Below are positions 5,798 to 11,491 of a DNA stretch of 11,491 nt, piece by piece. Made by a program: the position numbers and the translations under genes. The stretch comes from Deltaproteobacteria bacterium (GTDB lineage: Bacteria; Desulfobacterota; Binatia; UBA9968): positions 1 to 11,491 of the forward strand of contig JAERMN010000094.1 of NCBI GenBank assembly GCA_016844625.1, written 5' to 3'. The notes under the pieces were generated by a model. The model saw nothing but the letters and a program-made list of their open reading frames with translations, was not told the origin of the DNA and searched no databases. How positions within the stretch are numbered: the first letter of the stretch is position 1; every line of letters starts with the position of its first letter.

Positions 5798-7546
5798 TCA
5801 TTTGGCCAACGCGACGTATTCATCGAACGCAGCGACTGGTCGGGGAGTTTCACCTACCTGCTCAGCCAGATGAGCCAGGTTTCTTTGCCTGGCAAAAATC
5901 ACCATGGGTTGTTTCGCCGTCTGCCAGCGCCGCGCAAATTCGTCAAAGTCGAGTAGCGCTTTGCCCCACCGGGTGACCGGTTCTGCGCGGTTGCTCAGCG
6001 CATAGTAGTTTCCCAAGAAAGTTCGTTTCTTTTTGCCATGGGTAATCATCCAGATCGGTTGTTCGGTGCGCAGGTAAAATGCCATCCCGGCGAGGTAAGT
6101 ATCGTAGAATACCAGCTGAGTCATTGGCGTTATCGTTGTCGCGGCTTTGCTGGCGATATCCTTTGCCGAGCGGAACGGCGCCGCGGCGACCATCAGCTCG
6201 GCAACGAACAACAAAAACAATATTGTGCTAAAGGTCTGAGTGATGAAGCGGAGGGGTTGGCTAGGCAGCGTCTCGGACATTTGGCTGAACCGCAGAAGTA
6301 CCGGCACCAACACCATCAATACGCCGTAGAGCCAAAGGTGATCAGCCATGTTGACGACACCGGTGCGAATCGCCTGGGGCAATATCGCGGGTTGAATCGC
6401 GCCGACAACGAAATAGAGCACCAGTAAGCCTTCGGCGATCCAGGTGCCGTGGAGCGCCGAACGGATTTTTGCCGTCGGTTCGCTGAGCTTTTGCACGAGC
6501 GCTACGGCCGTCAAAATTGCTAAGGCGGGAAAGATCGGTAAAATATAGTGCGGCAACTTCGACTTCGAGAAGGAAAAGAACAGAAACGGTAACACCGCCC
6601 AAAGGATCAGAAATAAAGTCTGGTCGTCGAAAGTTTTCCTACGATAGTGTGCCAGAACAAAAGGCAGCAATAACGTCCATGGAAAAAATCCTGCCAACAG
6701 AACCAGAAAAAAATAATACCAGGGTTGGCTGCGGTCGAAGTTTGCGGTGGCGTAGCGACCGAAATGTTCGTCCCAAAAATAATATTTTAGATAACCATCA
6801 TTGCGGGCGTCGATCTGGAGATACCAAGGCAGCACGATGGCAAGAAACAACAATATGCCAGGAAACAGATAGATGCGCCGCAAAATCGACCACTGCTTGC
6901 TTAGGAGCAAATAGCAAAAGATCACCATTCCCGGCAGGACGATGCCAATCAAACCTTTGATCAGCATGGCCGCGCCCAGCGCGCCGTACAGGAGCAGACA
7001 CAACCAACGTCGGCGCCTGATATCATCGCTATGACCTGCCTCGTAAAACGCGCACAGCACGACGGTGAGAAAGAAAGTCAAAGGCATGTCGAAGATCACT
7101 ACCCGCGCAAGCACGAAGAATTCTAAGCTGGTGAGTAAAATCAAACCTGCCCAAAGCGCCGGCCAGGAGCCCCAGTGCATGCGTACGAAGCCGTAGAGCA
7201 CGGCGAGACCGCCCAGCGCAGCCAAAGCTGACGGCAGCCGCGCCGCCCATTCGGAAATGCCGAAGCGTTGGTACGAAAGCGCGATCAACCAATAGAGGAA
7301 AATCGGTTTGTCGAGCACCGGATGAAAGTTTTCATGGGGTGTGATCCAATCGTTGAGAACGAGAATTTCGCGGGCTTTCTCGGCGTTGCGTCCCTCATCG
7401 GGTTCGAACAACGCCGCCCGACCGAGTTGGAAAAACAAAACAAAAATCGCCGCCGCGAACAGAATCCAGGGAAACCAGCTCTCGAGTCGTGCCGATCTTG
7501 TCGCTGGATGAACTTGAGTATCGATTGCTTGGATGATCTTGGCCAC
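5798..7546 (-). CDS. ArnT/PMT-type membrane glycosyltransferase (GT-C fold)
   Basis: This 582-residue polytopic protein belongs to the PMT/ArnT group, which transfers a sugar from a polyprenyl-phosphate donor to lipid A, a glycan or a protein on the outer face of the inner membrane. The first membrane helix spans about 24-40 and is followed by the first periplasmic loop with LFEPDEGRNAEKARE (46-60). There the Asp50/Glu51 pair is the expected metal/acceptor site. Next come HPVLDKPIFLYW (75-86) and the AARLPS motif (101-106), all typical of ArnT relatives. About a dozen helices and a C-terminal periplasmic region from about residue 460 complete it. The start is a GTG at 7544-7546: an in-frame TAG lies two codons upstream and no ATG occurs before the conserved loop. 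The nearby uppP is consistent with use of an undecaprenyl-linked sugar. The sugar and acceptor cannot be read from the sequence; I do not claim it is arnT itself. Confidence 0.88.
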   Translation of the reverse strand: MAKIIQAIDTQVHPATRSARLESWFPWILFAAAIFVLFFQLGRAALFEPDEGRNAEKAREILVLNDWITPHENFHPVLDKPIFLYWLIALSYQRFGISEWAARLPSALAALGGLAVLYGFVRMHWGSWPALWAGLILLTSLEFFVLARVVIFDMPLTFFLTVVLCAFYEAGHSDDIRRRRWLCLLLYGALGAAMLIKGLIGIVLPGMVIFCYLLLSKQWSILRRIYLFPGILLFLAIVLPWYLQIDARNDGYLKYYFWDEHFGRYATANFDRSQPWYYFFLVLLAGFFPWTLLLPFVLAHYRRKTFDDQTLFLILWAVLPFLFFSFSKSKLPHYILPIFPALAILTAVALVQKLSEPTAKIRSALHGTWIAEGLLVLYFVVGAIQPAILPQAIRTGVVNMADHLWLYGVLMVLVPVLLRFSQMSETLPSQPLRFITQTFSTILFLLFVAELMVAAAPFRSAKDIASKAATTITPMTQLVFYDTYLAGMAFYLRTEQPIWMITHGKKKRTFLGNYYALSNRAEPVTRWGKALLDFDEFARRWQTAKQPMVIFARQRNLAHLAEQVGETPRPVAAFDEYVALAK

Positions 7547-7667
7547 CGCAGGCTAGGGAAGTTCTACGCCCAATCAGATTGACCTGACCATCGCTCATTT
7601 GCAAGCTACCCGGCGCGCAACCGTCGCGCTATGACGGCACCGAGCTACGACAGCCCGGCACTGCACA

Positions 7668-7696
7668 TTGACTTAGCCTACCCCGTGGCGTAGCGT
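7668..7696 (+). promoter_or_regulatory. Possible sigma70-type promoter of tatA
   Basis: TTGACT (7668-7673), a 17-base spacer and TAGCGT (7691-7696) give a good -35 but a poor -10 (3 of 6). TTAAT at 7696-7700 is an alternative -10 core. This lies in the 176-base gap between the divergent ArnT-like and tatA genes, which also holds a short inverted repeat CAATC-A-GATTG (7571-7581) and no other recognisable element. Confidence 0.35.
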
Positions 7697-7711
7697 TAAT
7701 TTTTCTTCGCT

Positions 7712-7718
7712 GGAGGGG
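7712..7718 (+). promoter_or_regulatory. Ribosome binding site of tatA
   Basis: GGAGGGG lies four to six bases before the tatA ATG and is close to the full anti-16S match. It fixes the start and suggests strong translation. Confidence 0.75.
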
Positions 7719-7722
7719 TCTT

Positions 7723-7926
7723 ATGTTTGGTAGTCTTGGCGCTCCGGAGATCCTGGTAATCTTTGTCGTTGCGCTGGTGGTTTTCGGTCCAAGCAAGCTT
7801 CCAGAGTTCGGAAAGTCGCTCGGTGAAGCCATCCGTGGATTCAAGAAAGCCGCCGACGATAGCGAGAAAACGCCGATCGACGACTCGCAGTCGCGCGGCA
7901 AAACCACAGAGACCGATAAAAGTTAA
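7723..7926 (+). CDS. tatA: Sec-independent (Tat) translocase subunit TatA
   Basis: TatA forms the pore-making oligomer of the twin-arginine pathway, which exports folded proteins across the inner membrane. The 67-residue protein has the expected plan. A short outside N-terminus with Glu9 comes first, then a single membrane helix (about 8-21), the F-G-P hinge (21-23), an amphipathic helix with KLPEFGKSLGEAIRGFKKA (25-43), and a charged, disordered tail. The GFKKA segment and small size favour TatA over TatB, although Glu in the membrane helix start also occurs in TatB. tatC is not in the window, and neither exported protein just downstream has a twin-arginine signal, so no functional link to them is shown. 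The ribosome site is strong. Confidence 0.93.
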   Translation: MFGSLGAPEILVIFVVALVVFGPSKLPEFGKSLGEAIRGFKKAADDSEKTPIDDSQSRGKTTETDKS

Positions 7927-7964
7927 TTCAGTCCGTCATAACGCCAAAGCCCGATCGGCCACAG

Positions 7965-9155
7965 ATGAAGTGGTTTGTCCGCATAACCGCCGGTATAGTT
8001 TTCACAGCTCTACTGCTGCTGCATTTGCCCACTTCGGTCCATTCCCAACAACCTGTCGCTAGTTTTTACTACGACGAGCGCGGCAACGTCATCCGCCAGG
8101 AGCAAGACACCAACGGCGACGGCAAGATGGACCGTTGGACCTACTACAACGCCCAGGGTCAAACCGTACGCGTCGAGCAGGATGTTAACTTCGATGGTAA
8201 GCCTGATGTCATTGTCTACTACGGAGCGGGAAAGCCGACCCGGCAAGAGCTCGCCAGCAAGAACGACGGCCGCATCGATACCTGGTTTTTCTACAACACT
8301 GCCGGCGAAGTCGAGCGCAAAGGTCAGGATACCAACGGATCGGGACAACCGACCCTCTGGGTTTATTATCAAAATGGCCAACCTGTGCGCAGCGAAGAAG
8401 ACGGCAAATCCGCCGGCAAATCGACTCGCACGGTGCACTACAAAGACGGCAAGATCGGCCGCATCGATGAAGACACCAATGACGACGGCGTGGCCGATAG
8501 TTTTTCCTATTTTGACAACGGCCAACTCGTGCGCAAGGAGCTTGACCGCAAAAATCGCGGCAAGATCGATCTCTGGGGTTATTATTTGGACGGCCGCCTC
8601 GTCAAACAGGAAGAAGATTTGCGCGGCGATGGAAAAGTGAGCCGGATCGTCTATTTTCAAGGTGAGGCGGTCGTGCGCCGCGAAGAGGACAGCGCCGGGC
8701 GCGGCCGGATGGATTTGATCGAAATCTTTTCTCAAGGCCGAGTTAGTAAACGGCTCCGTGATAATAAAGGCGCCGGCAAGTGGGATGCGGTCTATTACTT
8801 TCAAGACAATCAACTTGTCCGCGAAGAGCGCGATACCAACGGCGATGGCATCTTCGACCTAAGAATCCTTTATGAAAAAGGCCAAATCGCTGCACAGGAA
8901 GCCGACACCAACGGCGATCGGCGAGTCGATGTGTGGGTCAGTTTTCAAAACGGCGAACAGATCGAACAGCTCGAAGATCAAAAATACCAAGGCAAAGTCA
9001 CCGCCCGCTATAGTTTCAAAGGCGGCCAAATAGTCGGCCATGTAGCGGTTGAAGAAGAGCTTCAAAGTATGGCAGGGTATGGCCTTCCGTTCACGACAGA
9101 ACGAAGAGCCGCAAACGCTACTTCGGGGATGGTCTTGGGTCCGGAAGTAAAGTAG
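7965..9155 (+). CDS. Exported protein made of 24-residue Ca-loop/MORN-like repeats
   Basis: I do not recognise a named family for the whole protein (396 residues). It begins with a Sec-type signal peptide (KWFVR, hydrophobic 8-21, likely cut after VHS at 27), so it is periplasmic or beyond. From about residue 35 to 360 it consists of about 13 tandem repeats. Aromatic pairs fall at 35, 60, 85, 110, 134, 158, 182, 206, 230, 254, 278, 302, 326 and 350, so the spacing is exactly 24 from 110 onward. A unit reads roughly Y-Y-x-x-G-x-x-V-R-x-E-x-D-x-N-G-D-G-x-x-D-x-W. The DTNGDGKMD-type stretches (48-56, 290-298) resemble EF-hand or dockerin calcium loops, and the Y-Y-x-x-G part resembles MORN_2/YwqK repeats. 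A short non-repeat tail follows. It sits 38 bases after tatA and is followed by a lipoprotein with the same repeat, then by tonB- and exbB-type genes. Binding of calcium, glycan or protein is possible; none is shown. The ribosome site is weak. Confidence 0.8.
   Translation: MKWFVRITAGIVFTALLLLHLPTSVHSQQPVASFYYDERGNVIRQEQDTNGDGKMDRWTYYNAQGQTVRVEQDVNFDGKPDVIVYYGAGKPTRQELASKNDGRIDTWFFYNTAGEVERKGQDTNGSGQPTLWVYYQNGQPVRSEEDGKSAGKSTRTVHYKDGKIGRIDEDTNDDGVADSFSYFDNGQLVRKELDRKNRGKIDLWGYYLDGRLVKQEEDLRGDGKVSRIVYFQGEAVVRREEDSAGRGRMDLIEIFSQGRVSKRLRDNKGAGKWDAVYYFQDNQLVREERDTNGDGIFDLRILYEKGQIAAQEADTNGDRRVDVWVSFQNGEQIEQLEDQKYQGKVTARYSFKGGQIVGHVAVEEELQSMAGYGLPFTTERRAANATSGMVLGPEVK
8067..9044 (+). repeat. Tandem 72-base (24-residue) coding repeats
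   Basis: The repeat block fills most of the exported protein. It has 14 aromatic-pair positions in near-perfect 24-residue register, with two slightly longer units (25) at the start. Units differ in sequence, so the array is old or under selection rather than a recent DNA-level expansion. Calcium-loop positions are intact in some units (DTNGDG at 48 and 290) and degraded in others (for example GKSAGKST near 147-154). Confidence 0.85.
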
Positions 9156-9177
9156 AATTTCCTCTGTGGTCGAATCG

Positions 9178-10317
9178 ATGAACAGACTCTTTGGTCGCTA
9201 TGTACTCGTATTGTTAGTCGTCAGCTCAGCCTGCGAGCCTGTGGCCGTACAGTATCCACCCGGTTCAGCGCAAAACCCCAATCTCAACACGGGCGCACCC
9301 GGCGCATCTCAACCCAGCCAAGTTAACAGCTCCCAAAGAATGCAACATGTTTGGAATAAAGCGATGGAAGGCGTCGCCATGGGCGGTTCCATCGCTGGTC
9401 CCTACGGCGCGGGCGGCGGTTTGATCATCGGCTTAATCACGGGTTTGTTTACCGCGGACTCCCACTACGAGGACATGAACCGCCAGGTTCGCACCGAGCA
9501 GCAAAAAGATCGGCAGCTTGAAGCCGCCATTGAACAAGAGCTAGCGCGCCAGCGCGAATTGGAGAATCAAATCGCCAATCCGGGTGGAGCAGCAACTACC
9601 GGTGCGCAACCGCAAACTTCCGGCACTAGCAGCACGACACAGGCGCCACGGAATTTGCCGCCGGACAAACCGACGACAAACCGAGCGCCGGATAACAACT
9701 CGCTCGCGGCACTGAATAAACCTGTAACCCCGCCGACCGCCTCGCCGGCGCCATTTAAAAACGTCGAAGTGCGCGACGTGAATGGCGATGGCATCCCTGA
9801 TCTTTGGATTTATTATAATCCGCAAAAACCCGGTGAAGTGATGCGCCAAGAGGAAGCGAGCAAAGGCGACGGCAGAGTCGACACCTGGAGTTATTTCAAA
9901 GACGGCCAACTGACGCGCCGCGATGTCGACTCCAAAGGACAAGGCCGGCCGGACACCGTTTTTTATTACGATGGCGACAAGATCGTGCGTGAAGAGCGCG
10001 ACGAGCACGACCAAGGACGAATGACCTATCGCGCCAGCTTTCAGAACGGCCGCCTCGCCAAAGTGGAAAAAGACGCCAGCGGCAGCGGCCGGCCAGACCT
10101 GTGGATTTACTATGACACCAGCCGCGACGGCGAGATCGTGATCAAAGAGGAGCGCGATCTCAACGGCGACGGGATTGCCGATTTATGGACTTACTATGAA
10201 AATGGCCGAGTCGCCCGCCGCGATGTCAGCGCCGTCGGTCTCGAGATGCTCTCGAAGCAGGAACAGTTGCCAATTCCCAGCGCTGGAATCGGACAGCTAG
10301 CAACGCCGGGCAGCTAA
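9178..10317 (+). CDS. Probable lipoprotein with glycine zipper and the same 24-residue repeats
   Basis: No named family is recognised for this 379-residue protein. The N-terminus MNRLFGRYVLVLLVVSSAC looks like a lipoprotein signal with lipid-anchor Cys19, and Glu at +2 does not suggest inner-membrane retention. After a Pro/Asn-rich linker comes a glycine-zipper hairpin, VAMGGSIAGPYGAGGGLIIG (about 66-85), then a charged helix of possible coiled coil (about 98-133). A low-complexity Thr/Pro linker follows, then about six repeats from residue 200 to 350 of the kind seen in the upstream protein, beginning DVNGDGIPDLWIYY (200-213). Two units carry 3-4-residue insertions. I chose the ATG at 9178; a GTG at 9166 would add four residues before the signal. 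TonB follows after two bases (TAA-TC-ATG). The arrangement suggests a membrane-anchored partner of the exported repeat protein, but this is inference. Confidence 0.78.
   Translation: MNRLFGRYVLVLLVVSSACEPVAVQYPPGSAQNPNLNTGAPGASQPSQVNSSQRMQHVWNKAMEGVAMGGSIAGPYGAGGGLIIGLITGLFTADSHYEDMNRQVRTEQQKDRQLEAAIEQELARQRELENQIANPGGAATTGAQPQTSGTSSTTQAPRNLPPDKPTTNRAPDNNSLAALNKPVTPPTASPAPFKNVEVRDVNGDGIPDLWIYYNPQKPGEVMRQEEASKGDGRVDTWSYFKDGQLTRRDVDSKGQGRPDTVFYYDGDKIVREERDEHDQGRMTYRASFQNGRLAKVEKDASGSGRPDLWIYYDTSRDGEIVIKEERDLNGDGIADLWTYYENGRVARRDVSAVGLEMLSKQEQLPIPSAGIGQLATPGS
9775..10227 (+). repeat. About six 24-residue repeats in the lipoprotein
   Basis: Aromatic pairs fall near residues 212, 240, 264, 288, 312 and 340. 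Spacing is 24 in the middle and 27-28 where short inserts (PQKPGE, TSRDGE) extend the turn. Calcium-loop-like D-x-N-G-D-G occurs in the first and last units (200-205, 327-332) and is weaker between. The consensus matches the upstream exported protein. Confidence 0.8.
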
Positions 10318-10319
10318 TC

Positions 10320-11354
10320 ATGCTCGACCATTCGTCCGCCGACTGGGGTGAGTTGGAAATCGCTGCACTTTTCCGCAGTCCGTTTCTAATTCCCTCGCTG
10401 CTCTTTCACGGTTTGCTATTCTTCCTAGCCTTACGAGCGGCAACATTTTCTTCGCTTTCTAAAGCGGAGCCCAACCCACCGATTTCGGTTCAACTGATGG
10501 AAGTCCGCAGCGGCTCAGATACGCAAAGCATCGGCCCAGGAAAAGGCGCCCGCGGTCCGCGCGAACTGCCCAAACTGGGCGTGCCCATTGCACCAGCGCA
10601 ACGAAGCGGAAAACTAGACAGCGGCTCAGTGGAAAGTTCAGTGCCAACGCCGGCGCCCGCGGCTGTCGAAGCACCACCCGCGCCAAAACCGATCGCTCTG
10701 CCTGGACCGAAAGTACTGGCCCTGGATGCGCGCCATGAAGCCGTGAGCGCCAAAGAGACTTCGGCGGATTCATTGGTTAGATTGCCAACCAAGGAAAGCA
10801 CCACCAATCTGCCATCGAATACCGCAGCCGACCTCGACGCTCATCAGAGAAGCTTGGCGGCCTTGAAAGGTGCTGGCAACAGTCCAGGCATCAAGGCTTT
10901 GAAAGAAGGGCCGCAGGTCCCCGGCGCGCTCTCGGGCAGCGGCACAAACACTGGTGCTTACGGTGTGCCCGGCGGCAGCAGAAGCGGCACGGGACTCGCC
11001 GGCGCTGGAACTGGCGTCGGCACCGGTGGCGGCGGCACAACTGGCCTCAAAGGAATACCGGCGGCGGATTATGGCAGTTATCTGAACCAACTGAAAAAGC
11101 GCGTCGAGTCGGTCTGGAAGTATCCGGACAATGTGACCGGCGTGCAAAAAGTGGCGATCCGCTTTGCCCTCGACCGCGCCGGTAAACTTACGCTCTCCGA
11201 AGTTTTAGAATCGTCGGACTCCAGACTGAACGCCAGCGCCCTCGAAGCGGTCAAGCGAGCGTCGCCTTTCCCGGCGATACCGGAAAGTCTCAAAGATCTC
11301 GCCAACGAGCCGATGATCATCCGCTTCGAAGTTGCCATTCGCGTGCGCGGTTAG
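10320..11354 (+). CDS. TonB-family energy-transducing protein
   Basis: TonB-type proteins carry proton-motive energy from an ExbB/ExbD (or TolQ/TolR) motor in the inner membrane to outer-membrane partners. This 344-residue protein has a cytoplasmic N-terminus of about 20 residues, one membrane anchor (about 22-41), the PISVQLMEV segment just after it, a Pro/Ala-rich stretch (about 105-130) and a Gly/Thr/Ser-rich linker (about 202-245). A C-terminal domain (about 254-344) follows, with the YLNQLKKRVESVWKYP start and the VAIRFALDRAGKL strand typical of TonB_C/TolA-like folds. The linker is unusually glycine-rich, rather than the Lys-Pro/Glu-Pro repeats of enterobacterial TonB. It starts two bases after the repeat lipoprotein's stop, so translation is probably coupled, and an ExbB/TolQ-like gene follows. 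Whether it acts like TonB or TolA is open. Confidence 0.85.
   Translation: MLDHSSADWGELEIAALFRSPFLIPSLLFHGLLFFLALRAATFSSLSKAEPNPPISVQLMEVRSGSDTQSIGPGKGARGPRELPKLGVPIAPAQRSGKLDSGSVESSVPTPAPAAVEAPPAPKPIALPGPKVLALDARHEAVSAKETSADSLVRLPTKESTTNLPSNTAADLDAHQRSLAALKGAGNSPGIKALKEGPQVPGALSGSGTNTGAYGVPGGSRSGTGLAGAGTGVGTGGGGTTGLKGIPAADYGSYLNQLKKRVESVWKYPDNVTGVQKVAIRFALDRAGKLTLSEVLESSDSRLNASALEAVKRASPFPAIPESLKDLANEPMIIRFEVAIRVRG
10923..11054 (+). repeat. Gly/Thr/Ser-rich low-complexity linker in the TonB-like protein
   Basis: Residues about 202-245 are dominated by Gly, Thr and Ser (for example GTGLAGAGTGVGTGGGGTTG). It would be a flexible periplasmic spacer before the C-terminal domain. It is irregular, with no fixed repeat period. 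Confidence 0.7.
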
Positions 11355-11413
11355 CGGCGGCTCACGTTTCATTGAATTAATTTTCATTTAGGGTAATCAT
11401 CTTCCGAACATCT

Positions 11414-11420
11414 GGAAGGA
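11414..11420 (+). promoter_or_regulatory. Ribosome binding site of the ExbB/TolQ-type gene
   Basis: GGAAGGA ends six bases before the ATG at 11427 and supports that start. The 72-base gap after the tonB-like stop also contains TTGAAT-N16-TAATCA (11372-11399), a weak promoter candidate that I would not rely on. Confidence 0.6.
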
Positions 11421-11426
11421 TTGGTA

Positions 11427-11491
11427 ATGCAACAGCAGGGTATCGATTTCATCGACATCATTCATAAGGGCGCCATCGCCACCTATCCGTT
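11427..11491 (+). CDS. ExbB/TolQ/MotA-type proton-channel protein, first 21 codons, cut by window edge
   Basis: Only the N-terminus is present: MQQQGIDFIDIIHKGAIATYP. The hydrophobic I-D-F-I-x-I-I-x-K-G-x-I-x-x-Y-P pattern is like the beginning of ExbB/TolQ proteins, where a short amphipathic start leads to K-G-G-x-x-x-Y-P-L before the first membrane helix. Its place directly after a TonB-family gene agrees. As a motor subunit it would form a proton channel with an ExbD/TolR partner expected downstream. The read is too short to separate ExbB from TolQ. Confidence 0.65.
   Translation, partial: MQQQGIDFIDIIHKGAIATYP

Noticed and set aside
5798..7546. Naming the glycosyltransferase arnT
   Set aside because: It is in the ArnT/PMT family, but no other aminoarabinose-pathway gene is present and many relatives use other sugars.
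7571..7581. Short inverted repeat CAATC-A-GATTG upstream of the ArnT-like gene
   Set aside because: Five-base arms with a one-base centre occur by chance; no promoter was clear enough beside it to argue for an operator.
7621..7637. CCGTC/GACGG hairpin in the ArnT-like/tatA gap
   Set aside because: Only five pairs and no associated T-run or conserved element.
8010..8813. A 267-codon open frame on the minus strand opposite the repeat protein
   Set aside because: It mirrors the repetitive plus-strand gene. Its long hydrophobic translation is what the reverse complement of Asp/Gly/Lys-rich repeats gives, and the plus-strand gene has a signal peptide and clear repeat register.

Overview
The window suggests a diderm (Gram-negative) bacterium of moderately high GC. 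It carries a TonB-type protein followed by the start of an ExbB/TolQ-type gene, a probable lipoprotein, a TatA and an ArnT-type glycosyltransferase. The gene content would fit a deltaproteobacterial-type or related environmental lineage, but no marker gene here settles taxonomy. I see no rRNA, tRNA, insertion sequence, CRISPR array or phage gene. Almost every gene acts in or across the cell envelope.

Left part (1-3946, all minus strand): one apparent operon reading leftwards. In transcription order it holds an acyl/aryl-adenylating AMP ligase, a small phosphopantetheine carrier protein, a divergent MBOAT-like membrane acyltransferase and the N-terminal membrane half of an LtaS/OpgB-type phosphoglycerol-transferase/sulfatase protein cut by the window edge. 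The layout resembles Gram-positive dltA-dltC-dltB, and more loosely the ligase-carrier pair of AlmEF, with an LtaS-like enzyme attached. The ligase lacks the Asp that normally holds a substrate amino group, so the activated acid is probably not D-alanine or glycine. A good sigma70-type promoter lies just upstream, with an inverted repeat over its -35 box.

Middle part (4098-7546): a TVP38/TMEM64 (VTT/DedA superfamily) membrane protein on plus, convergent with a minus-strand pair made of an ArnT/PMT-type lipid-linked-sugar glycosyltransferase and undecaprenyl-diphosphate phosphatase (UppP). UppP regenerates undecaprenyl phosphate, ArnT-type enzymes use undecaprenyl-phosphate sugars, and some DedA relatives are undecaprenyl-phosphate flippases, so this looks like a lipid-carrier-cycle neighbourhood.

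Right part (7723-11491, plus strand): tatA with a strong ribosome binding site, then two proteins sharing a 24-residue repeat with Ca-loop-like D-x-N-x-D-G motifs and Y-Y-x-x-G turns. One is exported, built almost wholly of about 13 repeats. The other is a probable lipoprotein with a glycine zipper and about 6 repeats. A TonB-family protein and the first codons of an ExbB/TolQ-type proton-channel subunit follow. The order suggests that the repeat proteins and the TonB-type energy-coupling complex work together, but this is inferred from position only.

The two candidates for undescribed biology are the hybrid adenylation/carrier/MBOAT/LtaS-like envelope-modification operon and the repeat-protein pair joined to TonB/ExbB.
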